Of a stretch of 23,968 bases of DNA, positions 1 to 8,034 are shown piece after piece; positions within the stretch are counted from its first letter, which is position 1, and each line of letters opens with the position of its first letter. A program made the translations under genes and the position numbers. Source of the DNA: JAPUIN01 sp041580375 (GTDB taxonomy: Bacteria; Acidobacteriota; Polarisedimenticolia; Gp22-AA2); NCBI GenBank assembly GCA_041580375.1, contig JBFGDZ010000032.1:1-23968 (forward strand). The letters are read 5' to 3'. A model generated the notes under the pieces. The model was given only the letters and a program-made list of their open reading frames with translations, searched no databases and was not told the DNA's origin.

Positions 1-1
1 G

Positions 2-3000
2 CCGCTCCCGCCGAGCAAGGGATACGAGGTCGCGGTCTCGTTCCCCGGCATGGCCAAGATCATCGTTTCCGACCTCGAGTTGCGGGCCGGGACCATCACG
101 AGCGTGCCGGTCACCCTCAGGCCGGACTCGGAGATGGTCGAGACGCTGAGGGTCACCGGCAAAACGGAGGTCGTCAACCAGGCGACCACGACGACCAAGA
201 CGAACTACAGCGAGGAGTTCATCGAGTCGCTGCCGATTCTGGGACGCAACTACCAGGACGTCCTCACCCTCGCGCCCGGCGTGTCGGACGTGGACGGCGA
301 CGGCAACCCGAACATCCACGGATCCCGGGACCGGGACACCGTCACCCTCGTCGACGGCCTCTCCACGGTCGATCCGCTCACCGGTCAGCGCGGGCAGGAG
401 CTGAACATCGACTCCATTCAGGAGATCGAGGTCATCACATCGGGGGCCTCGGCCGAGTTCAGCCGCGGCCAGGGCGGCTTCATCAACGTCATCACCAAGT
501 CGGGCGGCAACGACTTCGAGGGGAGCTTCTCGTTCTCCTGGCGCAGCAATCTGTTCGACGGGGACGGCGCCGGCCTCGACGATCCGCAGCTGCACGGCGG
601 ATTGGGCGAGCTCGGGCTACGGGATCTGGACTTCAACGACTACAACCCCTCCGTGTCGGTCGGCGGGCCGATCAGGCGCGACAAGGCCTGGTACTTCTTC
701 ACCGCCGAGTACCGGCAGGAAGAGGAGCCGGTGAACGCCCTGACGCAGGCCTTCGTGACCGGCTTCACGCAGACGCGCGCCTTCCTGAAGCTGACGTGGC
801 AGGCCAACCAGAACAACAAGCTGGTGTTCACCTACACCGTCGATCCGCAGGAGTTCACGAACCTGGGGCTGAACTCGTTCACCCAGCAGGAGGCCGGCTT
901 CACGCTCGACACGGGCGGCACCAACATCAGCCTCACGAGCACGACCATCTTCAACCCGAACGTATTCCTGGAGACGAAGGTCCAGCACTTCTCGACCCAG
1001 CCCCAGGTGATCCCCACCACCGATGCCGACACGAACCGGAACGGGATTCTGTTCAACGACAGGAACAGGAACGGCTTCATCGAGGCGAACGAGCGCGATC
1101 CGGGCGAGGACTTCGACCGCGACGGGGCGTTCGACATCTTCGAGGACTTCAACCGGAACGGCAACCTGGACACCGGGGAGGACCGCGACGGGGACGGGCG
1201 CCTCACGGCGCGCGGCGCCTGCGAGGGCTCGGGGCGGGAGGATATCGACTGCGACGGGCGTCTGGATTTCATCAACGAGGATCTGAACGGCAACGGGCAG
1301 CTCGATCCCGGGGAGGACCTCGACGGGGACAAACGGCTGGACCTGGGCATTGAGGACCGCAACGGCAACCAGATTCTGGACGACCGGCCCTTCGTGCTGG
1401 CCGACGACGTCTTCTTCGACGAGAACGGCAACCTCAACCCGGTCTATCCGTACGGGCGGCTGCGGCCGCAACCGCGCGACCTCGACTACACGATCGATTT
1501 CCGGACGGGGCGCGTCTTCGGTCCCTACTGGCAGACCCTGGACGACGAGAGGGGACGGATCACCCTGCGGCAGGACCTCAGCGTCTTCGTGCCCGAGTGG
1601 CACGGCCAGCACGATCTGAAATTCGGCGGGGCCATCGAGCGCGAGACCTTTGAGCGCGTCACCGTCGAGCGCCCCCAGATCTTCGACAACAACTCCCCGG
1701 TCGCCGCCAACGTCATCCTGCCGGCGCTCTCGACGCGCCTCCCGACCCAGCTGTCGGTCTTCAACGAGGCGACGAACCTGACGATGGGCGCCTACGTCAA
1801 CGACACCTATAAGCCGCTGCCGAACCTGAGCATCGGATTCGGGCTCCGGTTCGATCGCGAGACCACCGACTCCTTCGGTTACACGCCCTTCGATCCCCTC
1901 GTCGAGCGCCGGACGTTCGATCGGCTCTGGAACCTGGGGGGCGGCGAGCGACAGATCCAGGATGAGGCGCAGGCAGGCAACAACGACGGCCTCCGGAGCC
2001 TCGGCTACTGCTCCGACCCGATCTTCAGCTCCAACAAGGAGGTCGGCGGCAACCCGTGCGACTCCTACGTCTTCATGGACAACGATCCGAACCGGCCGGG
2101 CGTCCCCCTCGTCGGGCAGGGCGTGGTCAACGACATGAACGACCTCCGGCGGGTCGCCTCCTCGCGGCTGACGCAGCACCACGTGTCGACCGCGCTCGCG
2201 GCCGACAATCTGGCGAAGCTGTTCCCGGAGGCCGTCGACCCCATAACCGGCGAGATCAACCGCGATCTCCTGCGGAGGCAGGGGGCCGCCACGTTCCAGG
2301 AACGGGAGTCGTTCAGGCTGACCAACAACAATCTGGCCCCGCGGCTGTCGATCTCCTGGGATCCCTGGGCGGACGGCAAGACGAAGGTCTTCGCCAACTG
2401 GGGCCGCTTCTACGACAAGTTGTTCCTCGAATCGGTCGTCCTGGAAGAAGGACCGGACCCGATCTACCGCTACTACCGGAAGGATCAGGACGGCGTCGAG
2501 GGGAACGGGACGCCGAACAACGGCGTCGGCAGCGTCATCTCGAAGGCGCCTCCGTTCGCGTTCCAGGTGGATCGGGGCCTGGAGACGCCGTTTTCCGACG
2601 AGTTCAGCATCGGGTTCGAGCGGGAGCTGGCGCCCGAGGTGTCGTTGCGGGTGACCTATTACGACAAGAAGGGGCGTTTCGGGCTTCAGGACTTCGACAT
2701 CAACCACGAGATCCGCTGCTGCCAGGTCAATCCGAACACCTTCGAGGAGGAGCCCCTCGACGTGCTGGGCCAGTTGATCCAGGGCGGCGGATCGGGCCAG
2801 GGGGGCGGCCAGCAGGTGCGGGCGCAGGACTTCCGTCCCGATCTCTACATCCACAATTTCTTCTTCAATCAGGTCCTGCGTCTCGGGAACTTCAACGAGT
2901 CGCGGTACAAGTCGATCGAGATGCAGGTCATCAAGCGGCTGAGCCGGAAGTGGCAGATGGACGCCTCCTACACCTATTCGCGGGCGCGATGGGACGCGGA

Positions 3001-3511
3001 GGACTTCAACTCGCTTCTGGGCGACGACCCGGCGACCCGGACGCTCGAGTACGGGTACCTGGACTTCGACCAGCGGCACGTCGTGAAGTTCAACGCGGTC
3101 ACCTTCCTCCCGGGCGACTGGCAGCTTGGTGGCACGCTGCAGTGGAGCAGCGGGCTGCCTTTCTCCATCATCGATACGTATCAAGCGGTCGATAACTTCG
3201 ATTACCTCTCGACGCGCGTCCTGCTCGGCCAGATCGCCCAGGCGGACAAGGGACCGATCTTCGTTCCGTCCCGCCGCAACTCGGAGCGCAACGACGAGAT
3301 CTACACGATCAATCTCCGGGCCGAGAAGGCGTTCGTGCTCGGCAGGTTCAATTCGAAGATGTTCGTCACCGTGGACGATCTCCTGAATACCGACGATCTG
3401 CGGGTCTTCTTTTATAACCCGGCCAACACCAATCGAAGCGGCGCCCTGCAGCTGCTCTCCCAGCGGCAGTTCGGCCGCCGCTTCCAGGTCGGGTTCTCGT
3501 TCGACTTCTGA
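2..3511 (+). CDS. TonB-dependent receptor, Oar-like, 5'-truncated by the window edge
   Basis: Outer-membrane receptor that would import a ligand using TonB/ExbBD energy, or act as an Oar-type adhesion/export porin. The reading frame is open from base 2 through the ATG at 50, and the residues before that Met (ending YEVAVSFPG) read as the last strands of a carboxypeptidase-regulatory-like beta fold, so the ATG at 50 is not the true start; the start lies left of the window. Next comes a plug domain at about bases 170-530 (ESLPILGRNYQDVL, HGSRDRDTVTLVDG, GGFINVITKSGGN). A beta barrel follows to the C-terminus, which ends in the aromatic pattern FQVGFSFDF expected for BamA-dependent barrels. Bases 1018-1390 encode an acidic Asp/Asn/Gly-rich insertion that looks like calcium-binding loops and is not part of the usual barrel. 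The ligand cannot be told from sequence. Family assignment is secure; the Oar-like subtype is inferred. Confidence 0.93.
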   Translation, partial: PLPPSKGYEVAVSFPGMAKIIVSDLELRAGTITSVPVTLRPDSEMVETLRVTGKTEVVNQATTTTKTNYSEEFIESLPILGRNYQDVLTLAPGVSDVDGDGNPNIHGSRDRDTVTLVDGLSTVDPLTGQRGQELNIDSIQEIEVITSGASAEFSRGQGGFINVITKSGGNDFEGSFSFSWRSNLFDGDGAGLDDPQLHGGLGELGLRDLDFNDYNPSVSVGGPIRRDKAWYFFTAEYRQEEEPVNALTQAFVTGFTQTRAFLKLTWQANQNNKLVFTYTVDPQEFTNLGLNSFTQQEAGFTLDTGGTNISLTSTTIFNPNVFLETKVQHFSTQPQVIPTTDADTNRNGILFNDRNRNGFIEANERDPGEDFDRDGAFDIFEDFNRNGNLDTGEDRDGDGRLTARGACEGSGREDIDCDGRLDFINEDLNGNGQLDPGEDLDGDKRLDLGIEDRNGNQILDDRPFVLADDVFFDENGNLNPVYPYGRLRPQPRDLDYTIDFRTGRVFGPYWQTLDDERGRITLRQDLSVFVPEWHGQHDLKFGGAIERETFERVTVERPQIFDNNSPVAANVILPALSTRLPTQLSVFNEATNLTMGAYVNDTYKPLPNLSIGFGLRFDRETTDSFGYTPFDPLVERRTFDRLWNLGGGERQIQDEAQAGNNDGLRSLGYCSDPIFSSNKEVGGNPCDSYVFMDNDPNRPGVPLVGQGVVNDMNDLRRVASSRLTQHHVSTALAADNLAKLFPEAVDPITGEINRDLLRRQGAATFQERESFRLTNNNLAPRLSISWDPWADGKTKVFANWGRFYDKLFLESVVLEEGPDPIYRYYRKDQDGVEGNGTPNNGVGSVISKAPPFAFQVDRGLETPFSDEFSIGFERELAPEVSLRVTYYDKKGRFGLQDFDINHEIRCCQVNPNTFEEEPLDVLGQLIQGGGSGQGGGQQVRAQDFRPDLYIHNFFFNQVLRLGNFNESRYKSIEMQVIKRLSRKWQMDASYTYSRARWDAEDFNSLLGDDPATRTLEYGYLDFDQRHVVKFNAVTFLPGDWQLGGTLQWSSGLPFSIIDTYQAVDNFDYLSTRVLLGQIAQADKGPIFVPSRRNSERNDEIYTINLRAEKAFVLGRFNSKMFVTVDDLLNTDDLRVFFYNPANTNRSGALQLLSQRQFGRRFQVGFSFDF
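1018..1390 (+). repeat. Acidic calcium-loop-like repeats inside the TonB receptor
   Basis: About 120 residues rich in Asp, Asn, Gly and Glu, with repeated cores such as NRNGFIE, NRNGNLDTGED, RDGDGRL, NGNGQLDPGED, LDGDKRL and RNGNQILDD. Two of the units (from bases 1151 and about 1288) are near-copies, about 46 codons apart. Spacing of Asp/Asn and Gly resembles EF-hand, dockerin or thrombospondin type 3 calcium loops. It sits between barrel strands, so it probably forms an extracellular loop. Calcium binding is inferred only. Confidence 0.7.
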
Positions 3512-3533
3512 TCGGTTCGAGACCGCATCTTCG

Positions 3534-3569
3534 AAAAGCCCCGTCGCCCCCGGGCGGACGGGGCTTTTT
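3534..3569 (+). terminator. Rho-independent terminator after the TonB receptor
   Basis: Perfect 8-bp stem GCCCCGTC (3538-3545) with GACGGGGC (3557-3564), an 11-base loop, and a run of five T at 3565-3569. Four A residues before the stem can pair with the T run. It lies 23 bases after the receptor stop codon. Confidence 0.92.
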
Positions 3570-3662
3570 GCCAGGAGCCCGTCCGGCCATTGCGGCGCCT
3601 GGCGTCCGGCGCGACTGCGCTTTGAGCGCGACCCGGCGAAAGGCACGGACAGGCTCCCAGCG

Positions 3663-3691
3663 TTGACAGCCCGTCCGGCGCGGGATAGACT
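3663..3691 (+). promoter_or_regulatory. Sigma-70-type promoter for cysS
   Basis: TTGACA (3663-3668), a 17-base spacer, then TAGACT (3686-3691), 32 bases before the cysS ATG. The -35 box is a perfect consensus and the -10 matches 4 of 6. It follows the receptor terminator, so cysS starts its own transcript. Confidence 0.75.
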
Positions 3692-3723
3692 CGCCCGCCG
3701 TCGTTCGCCCGGCTCGTGTCCAC

Positions 3724-5121
3724 ATGGGATTGCGCGTCTACAACACTCTCGCCCGCGAGGTGCAGGAGTTCCGGCCGCTGCGTGAGGGGGAGGTCCGTCT
3801 CTACACCTGCGGTCCCACGGTGTACGACGCGGCCCACATCGGCAATTTCCGGACCTATCTCTGGGAGGACGTGCTTCGCCGGTACCTCAGGCATCTCGGA
3901 TACCGCGTCACGCAGGTGATGAACATCACCGACGTGGACGACAAGACGATCGAGAACTCGCTGCGCGCCGGCGTCAGCCTGGAGGAATACACGCGGCGCT
4001 ACATCGATCTGTTCTTCGAGGATCTGGATGCGCTCGGCCTCGAGAGGGCGGAGCACTATCCCCGGGCAACGGAGCACATCCCCGAGATGCTGGCCATCAT
4101 CCGGACGCTCAAGGACAAAGGGCATCTCTACGAGAGCCGCGGCTCGCTGTACTTCCGCATCGCGTCGTTCCCCTCCTACGGACGGCTCGCCCATCTCGAC
4201 CCCGATGCGTCGCGGGGGCACGAGCGGATTGATTCCGACGAGTACGGGAAGGACGATCCGCGGGACTTCGCCGTCTGGAAGGCGCACAAGGAGGGAGAGC
4301 CGTTCTGGGACAGCGAATTCGGCCCCGGACGACCAGGCTGGCACATGGAGTGCTCGGCCATGTCCATGAAGTACCTGGGCGAGGTCTTCGTCATCCACAC
4401 CGGCGGTGTCGACAACATCTTCCCCCACCACGAGAACGAGATCGCGCAGAGCGAGGCCGCCACGGGCGCGCCCTTCGTGCGCTACTGGCTGCACGCGGCG
4501 CATCTCGTCGTGAACGGGGAGAAGATGTCGAAATCCCTGGGCAACTGCCACACGCTCGGGCACGTCCGGGAGAAGGGGTTCGAGCCCCGGACGCTGCGTT
4601 ACCTTCTCGTGTCGTCCCACTACAGGAGCCCCCTGAACTTCACATTCGAGGGGCTGACTCAATGCGAGACGGCCCTGGCGCGTCTGGACGATCTCGTCTG
4701 CCGCCTGCGCGAGCACCCGGCGCCCGGGGGGAGCGACGACGATCTGTCCGCCAGGATCCGCTCCGCGCGCGACGGCATGCTCGAGGCCCTCGACGCCGAT
4801 CTCAACACCGCGGGGGCGCTGGGACACCTGTTCACCTTCGTGCGCGACCTCAACTGCGCCCTCGACGCGGGCAACGCCGGCCGCGACGATCTGGACAGGG
4901 CGCGCGAGCTGCTCTCGATGTTCGAGACGATCTTCGGCGTGCCGCTGGGCCGGACGGAGGTCCTCGACGGAGACGTCGATGCGATGATCCGAAGGAGATC
5001 GGAGGCGCGGGCGCGCAAGGACTATGCCGAGGCGGATCGGATACGGGACGAGCTTCTCTGCCGCGGGATCGTGCTCGAGGACACCCCCCACGGCGTGCGC
5101 TGGAAACGGCGGGGCGGCTAG
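3724..5121 (+). CDS. cysS: Cysteinyl-tRNA synthetase
   Basis: Class I aminoacyl-tRNA synthetase that charges tRNA-Cys with cysteine in the cytoplasm. The 465-residue length is normal for the family. The HIGH-type signature is HIGN at residues 38-41 and the KMSKS loop is at 267-271 (KMSKSLGN). The zinc site that selects cysteine is complete: C29, C210, H235 and E239, matching the known E. coli ligands shifted by one. The C-terminal anticodon-binding part contains the usual ARKDYAEADRIRDEL helix. The ATG at 3724 begins the conserved GLRVYNTL sequence. No clear Shine-Dalgarno motif precedes it, but the promoter at 3663-3691 supports this start. The gene for its substrate, tRNA-Cys(GCA), lies about 2.7 kb downstream. 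Function is secure. Confidence 0.98.
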   Translation: MGLRVYNTLAREVQEFRPLREGEVRLYTCGPTVYDAAHIGNFRTYLWEDVLRRYLRHLGYRVTQVMNITDVDDKTIENSLRAGVSLEEYTRRYIDLFFEDLDALGLERAEHYPRATEHIPEMLAIIRTLKDKGHLYESRGSLYFRIASFPSYGRLAHLDPDASRGHERIDSDEYGKDDPRDFAVWKAHKEGEPFWDSEFGPGRPGWHMECSAMSMKYLGEVFVIHTGGVDNIFPHHENEIAQSEAATGAPFVRYWLHAAHLVVNGEKMSKSLGNCHTLGHVREKGFEPRTLRYLLVSSHYRSPLNFTFEGLTQCETALARLDDLVCRLREHPAPGGSDDDLSARIRSARDGMLEALDADLNTAGALGHLFTFVRDLNCALDAGNAGRDDLDRARELLSMFETIFGVPLGRTEVLDGDVDAMIRRRSEARARKDYAEADRIRDELLCRGIVLEDTPHGVRWKRRGG

Positions 5122-5204
5122 GTCCCGGGGCGGTCCGTCTTCCGACAGCCGATTCCCGCTAAACCCCCGCCGCCGCCGTGCCGTCCATGTCTTCAGAGGA
5201 GGCG

Positions 5205-5792
5205 ATGGAAGCGGCCCCGCAGCCCGCAGGCAGTCGCGCGACGGACGACGAGGATCTCGTCAACCGCTTCCGGGCGGGGGATGAGACGGCCTTCGACGCG
5301 CTGGTTGACCGTCACCGGCGAGCGGTCTACCGGCTGGCCTACCGCATGACGGGCCGGCACGAGGACGCGGACGATCTCTCCCAGGAGGCTTTTCTCAGAA
5401 TGTACACGGCCCTCCATCGATTCCGCGGGGAGTCTTCGTTCCGAACCTGGATGACGCGCATCGTCGTGAACCTGGCGATCGACGCCCGCCGCTCGCGAAG
5501 ACAGTCGGTGCCGTTCGACGAGACGGCGGAAGCGGCCGGACGCGCCGGCGACGGCCCCGCGGCCGCGCTGCGCGGCCAGATCCGGCGCGCGGTCGGGACC
5601 CTGCCCCGCCGCCAGCGGCAGATCCTGATGCTGAAGGTCTACGGCGACATGAGGTTCTCAGATGTGGCCGCGGCCGCGGGGATCTCGATCGGCACGGCGA
5701 AGGCGACGTTCTTCCAGGCGGTCCAGGCGCTTAAGGTCCGGCTCGCGGCGCCGGGGCTTCCGTCCGGGCGGAGGGAGGTGGGGTCGTCATGA
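5205..5792 (+). CDS. ECF-family RNA polymerase sigma factor
   Basis: Alternative sigma factor expected to direct RNA polymerase to a small regulon, probably for envelope stress given its neighbours. From the ATG at 5205 it has 195 residues, typical of the family. Region 2 spans about residues 18-90 (LVNRFRAGDETAFDALVD, then DADDLSQEAFLR near 54-65, then SSFRTWMTRIVVNLAID). Region 4 follows near the C-terminus (LPRRQRQILMLKVYGD, then an HTH with ISIGTAKATFFQAVQALK). There is no sigma region 3. Start choice: AGAGGAGG at 5195-5202 lies just before ATG 5205, though its spacing is short; ATG 5187 and GTG 5178 are in-frame alternatives without an evident ribosome binding site. The stop overlaps the next gene by ATGA, the usual coupling of an ECF sigma factor with its anti-sigma factor. 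Confidence 0.94.
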   Translation: MEAAPQPAGSRATDDEDLVNRFRAGDETAFDALVDRHRRAVYRLAYRMTGRHEDADDLSQEAFLRMYTALHRFRGESSFRTWMTRIVVNLAIDARRSRRQSVPFDETAEAAGRAGDGPAAALRGQIRRAVGTLPRRQRQILMLKVYGDMRFSDVAAAAGISIGTAKATFFQAVQALKVRLAAPGLPSGRREVGSS

Positions 5793-6358
5793 ACTGCCCC
5801 GAGGCGCGCCGTGCCATGGCCGAGCGGCTGGCCGGCGAGGCGGACGAGATCGCGATCCGGGAGCTGGCGGTCCACGTCGCCTCCTGCCCGGCCTGTGCCC
5901 GTGAGGAGGGCGCGGTGGACGAGGCCCTGGCCGCGTTGAGCGAAGACGACGTCCCCGATCCCGGACCCGTCTACTGGAGCTCGTTCGGGAAACGGGTGCG
6001 GGCCAGGATCAAGGACCGAGCGAGGCGATCGCGGAGACGCACGGCGCTACTCTCCGCCGCGGCCGCCGCGCTCGTCGCCGTGCTCGCGTTACAGACGGCG
6101 CGGGTCCAGCGGAACGCGGACGATGGGGGGAACGCCCGCGGCGCGATCGCCTCGATTGAGGCGCCGCGCGACGAAGTGCAGCGCCTGCGGGAGATTCTGG
6201 AGCGCGCCTCGACGGCCGAGGAAGGAAGGGCGGCCCTCCGGCTGGTGCTGGATGATCTGGGGCCGGGCGACCCGCTCGAGCTCGACGAGGCGCTCGAGAC
6301 GCTCACCCAGGAGGAGAGCGCGACTCTCGAGCGCGACCTGGCCGGACTGGAAGGATGA
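5789..6358 (+). CDS. Zinc-finger anti-sigma factor, single-pass membrane protein
   Basis: Expected to hold the upstream ECF sigma factor inactive at the inner membrane until a signal arrives. It has 189 residues. The N-terminal part has the zinc-binding anti-sigma pattern: C3, H29, C33 and C36, the last three as HxxxCxxC. A basic segment RRSRRR (about 79-84) precedes one hydrophobic helix at about 85-102 (ALLSAAAAALVAVLAL), so the N-terminus is cytoplasmic by the positive-inside rule and residues 103-189 are periplasmic. The C-terminal part is acidic and helical with no domain I recognise. The start codon overlaps the sigma stop (ATGA), which implies translational coupling. What it senses is unknown; the LTxxQ protein encoded next is a candidate partner. 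Confidence 0.88.
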   Translation: MNCPEARRAMAERLAGEADEIAIRELAVHVASCPACAREEGAVDEALAALSEDDVPDPGPVYWSSFGKRVRARIKDRARRSRRRTALLSAAAAALVAVLALQTARVQRNADDGGNARGAIASIEAPRDEVQRLREILERASTAEEGRAALRLVLDDLGPGDPLELDEALETLTQEESATLERDLAGLEG

Positions 6359-6392
6359 GCTTCGAAACGCGGAGGAACCTGGGAGGTTGATC

Positions 6393-7004
6393 ATGAGCAT
6401 CCGGTTGAATGCGGCGCGATGCGCCCTCGTGGCCCTGGTGACGGGGCTCGCCCTGCATGCGGGGCTCGAAGCGGCGCCGCGGCAGGGAGGCCCTCCTCCC
6501 GGGGAGGCGGAGATCCGCCATGCGGTGGAGCGCGTGATGATCTCCAAGTTGCGGGAGGTTCTGCAGCTCACGCCAGAGCAGGAAGACAGCGTCCTTCCCC
6601 TCGTCCAGGAGCTCATCGAGGCCCGGCGCCAGTTCGCCAGTCGCAGGCGGGCGAGGATGGCCTACCTGCAGGCGGCGATGCTGGACGAGGAGGCGGACGA
6701 GCGGGCGATCGAGGAGGCGCTTGCGGACGTGCGCGAGGTCGAGCGGGGTTTTCGCGAGCGCGAGGACGAGTTGCGCCGCCGGATCGGAGCCGGCCTGACG
6801 CCCCGGCAGGAGGCCCGGATGCTCTTCTTCGAGCGCCACTTCAGGCGCGTCATGCAGAGACGGGTCCGCGAGCTGATGCGTGAGCGCGCGGGGGCACGGC
6901 ACGAGGGCGCCCGCCCGCGCGGAGGGCCCCGGGATCCGGAGAGGGAGGGCCCCTTCGGAGCGGAGGATCCGTTCTCCGATCTCGAGGATTGGGGGGAGGA
7001 GTGA
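6393..7004 (+). CDS. Spy/CpxP-like periplasmic LTxxQ protein
   Basis: Probable periplasmic stress protein of the Spy/CpxP/heavy-metal-sensor type, which are helical chaperones or regulators of envelope stress systems. It has 203 residues. A signal peptide covers about residues 1-28 (SIRLNAARCALVALVTGLAL, ending near GLEAAP). The mature part is almost all helix, rich in Arg and Glu, with the two expected LTxxQ motifs: LTPEQED near residue 63 and LTPRQEARML near 136. The tail is a disordered Gly/Pro/Arg stretch ending acidic (DLEDWGEE). The ATG at 6393 has a good ribosome binding site, GGAGG at 6382-6386, with a six-base spacer. It lies 34 bases after the anti-sigma gene in the same direction, so it is probably a member of that operon and may modulate the anti-sigma factor. 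The interaction is inference. Confidence 0.82.
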   Translation: MSIRLNAARCALVALVTGLALHAGLEAAPRQGGPPPGEAEIRHAVERVMISKLREVLQLTPEQEDSVLPLVQELIEARRQFASRRRARMAYLQAAMLDEEADERAIEEALADVREVERGFREREDELRRRIGAGLTPRQEARMLFFERHFRRVMQRRVRELMRERAGARHEGARPRGGPRDPEREGPFGAEDPFSDLEDWGEE

Positions 7005-7438
7005 TTCCGGCCACGACGCGTCTGAGCGAGCCGCCGCCGGCGCGGATGGGAACTTCTGCGGCCCCCGCGGGGGGCCCCCGGCGCCATCGCCTCGGACGGG
7101 CCGGGGAGGACGCGGCGGCGCGGTTTCTCTCGTCGCTCGGTTACCGCATTCTGGCGCGTCGTTACCGCGTGCGCGCCGGCGAGATCGATCTCGTCGCGGA
7201 GGAGGGCGGAACGCTCGTCTTCGTGGAGGTCAAGACGCGCTCGTCGCTGCGGTGGGGTTCGCCCGGCGAGGCGGTCGACCTCAGGAAACGCAGGCGCATG
7301 GCCCGCGCCGCAGCGCTCTACCTCTCGCGGGTGGGCGCCGCGGAGCGCCCCTGCCGCTTCGACATCGTCGAGATCCTGGGATCCGGCCGCGGACGGTGTC
7401 GTCCGTCATTGATCCGGAACGCGTTCGAGGCGCCCTGA
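7001..7438 (+). CDS. yraN: YraN/UPF0102 family endonuclease-like protein
   Basis: Member of the UPF0102 family, which has the Holliday-junction-resolvase-like nuclease fold; the cellular role is not established. From the GTG at 7001 it has 145 residues. The family core is clear: RLGRAGEDAAARFL, then LGYRILARRYRV, then GEIDLVAEEG with D63, then LVFVEVKTRSS with E76 and K78, the D...ExK metal-site pattern of the nuclease fold. FDIVEI near the end is also typical. Start choice: GTG 7001 overlaps the preceding stop as GTGA and has GGAGGA touching it; ATG 7046 is an alternative giving about 130 residues, and TTG 6989 is also in frame. The overlap indicates coupling to the LTxxQ gene, although the two functions have no evident link. 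Confidence 0.9.
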   Translation: MIPATTRLSEPPPARMGTSAAPAGGPRRHRLGRAGEDAAARFLSSLGYRILARRYRVRAGEIDLVAEEGGTLVFVEVKTRSSLRWGSPGEAVDLRKRRRMARAAALYLSRVGAAERPCRFDIVEILGSGRGRCRPSLIRNAFEAP

Positions 7439-7519
7439 GCGCGCGGCGGAGCCGTCCCGGCCGCGGGAAATCCGCCCGGATCGCCGCGCGATCGGCGCGG
7501 CCACGGCGGGCGGTCCCGC

Positions 7520-7549
7520 TTGACAGTCGTCGGAGGCGGCCGCTATAGT
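7520..7549 (+). promoter_or_regulatory. Sigma-70-type promoter for tRNA-Gly
   Basis: TTGACA (7520-7525), an 18-base spacer, then TATAGT (7544-7549), ending 31 bases before the tRNA. The -35 is a perfect consensus and the -10 matches 5 of 6. Confidence 0.82.
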
Positions 7550-7580
7550 CTTTCGGCCGCTCGCGCACGCGGGCGGCCGG

Positions 7581-7655
<75 letters not shown>

Positions 7656-7664
7656 GACCTCATC

Positions 7665-7701
7665 GCCGGCCCGCCGGGAATCCGCCGCGGGTCGGCTTTT
7701 T
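7665..7701 (+). terminator. Rho-independent terminator after tRNA-Gly
   Basis: Nine-pair stem GCCGGCCCG (7665-7673) with CGGGTCGGC (7688-7696), including one G-T pair, a 14-base loop, then TTTTT at 7697-7701. It begins 10 bases after the encoded CCA of tRNA-Gly, so the two tRNAs are separate units. Confidence 0.85.
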
Positions 7702-7740
7702 CGATCCCCCGGGCCGCGGACGTCAACGAGACCGTGGCGA

Positions 7741-7770
7741 TTGACACGTCGGAACGTCGCCCTGTATCAT
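7741..7770 (+). promoter_or_regulatory. Sigma-70-type promoter for tRNA-Cys
   Basis: TTGACA (7741-7746), an 18-base spacer, then TATCAT (7765-7770), ending 36 bases before tRNA-Cys. The -10 matches 5 of 6. Confidence 0.82.
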
Positions 7771-7806
7771 TCCACGGCATCTGACACACGACGAAGGTCC
7801 GTGTCC

Positions 7807-7881
7807 GGCGGCGTAGCCAAGCGGTAAGGCAGAGGTCTGCAAAACCTCCATACATCGGTTCGATTCCGATCGCCGCCTCCA
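7807..7881 (+). tRNA. tRNA-Cys (anticodon GCA)
   Basis: Full cloverleaf by hand: acceptor GGCGGCG/CGCCGCC (7807-7813 with 7871-7877), short D stem GCC/GGC, anticodon stem GAGGT/ACCTC with loop CTGCAAA (anticodon GCA at 7839-7841), T arm ATCGG-TTCGATT-CCGAT, discriminator T (the U73 expected for cysteine tRNA) and an encoded CCA at 7879-7881. A short hairpin at 7911-7926 follows but has no T run, so no terminator is called. The 153 bases to the converging gene at 8035 hold nothing else I recognise. Confidence 0.97.
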
Positions 7882-8034
7882 CTCACCGCGCTCCATACGA
7901 GATTCCACTGCCGGACGAGCGTCCGGCGCACGGTCCATCCGCAGCCGATCCGGCGGGCGCGACCGAGCGCCCGGGCCGCACGCGCTCCGGGCGGGTGTCC
8001 GGACGCTCGGGGATCCGGGTCCCGGGGCGTTCGA

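Noticed and set aside
1018..1390. The acidic repeats as a tandem DNA repeat or CRISPR-like array
   Set aside because: Units are imperfect at the DNA level, lie within one open reading frame, and make sense only as protein motifs.
617..3646. A 1009-codon open frame on the minus strand opposite the TonB receptor
   Set aside because: It is a shadow of GC-rich codon use: residues are dominated by V, R, E and L with no domain, and the plus strand has an unmistakable receptor in the same place.
7911..7926. Hairpin CCGGAC/GTCCGG after tRNA-Cys as a terminator
   Set aside because: No T run follows and the stem is only six pairs, so a rho-independent terminator is not supported.
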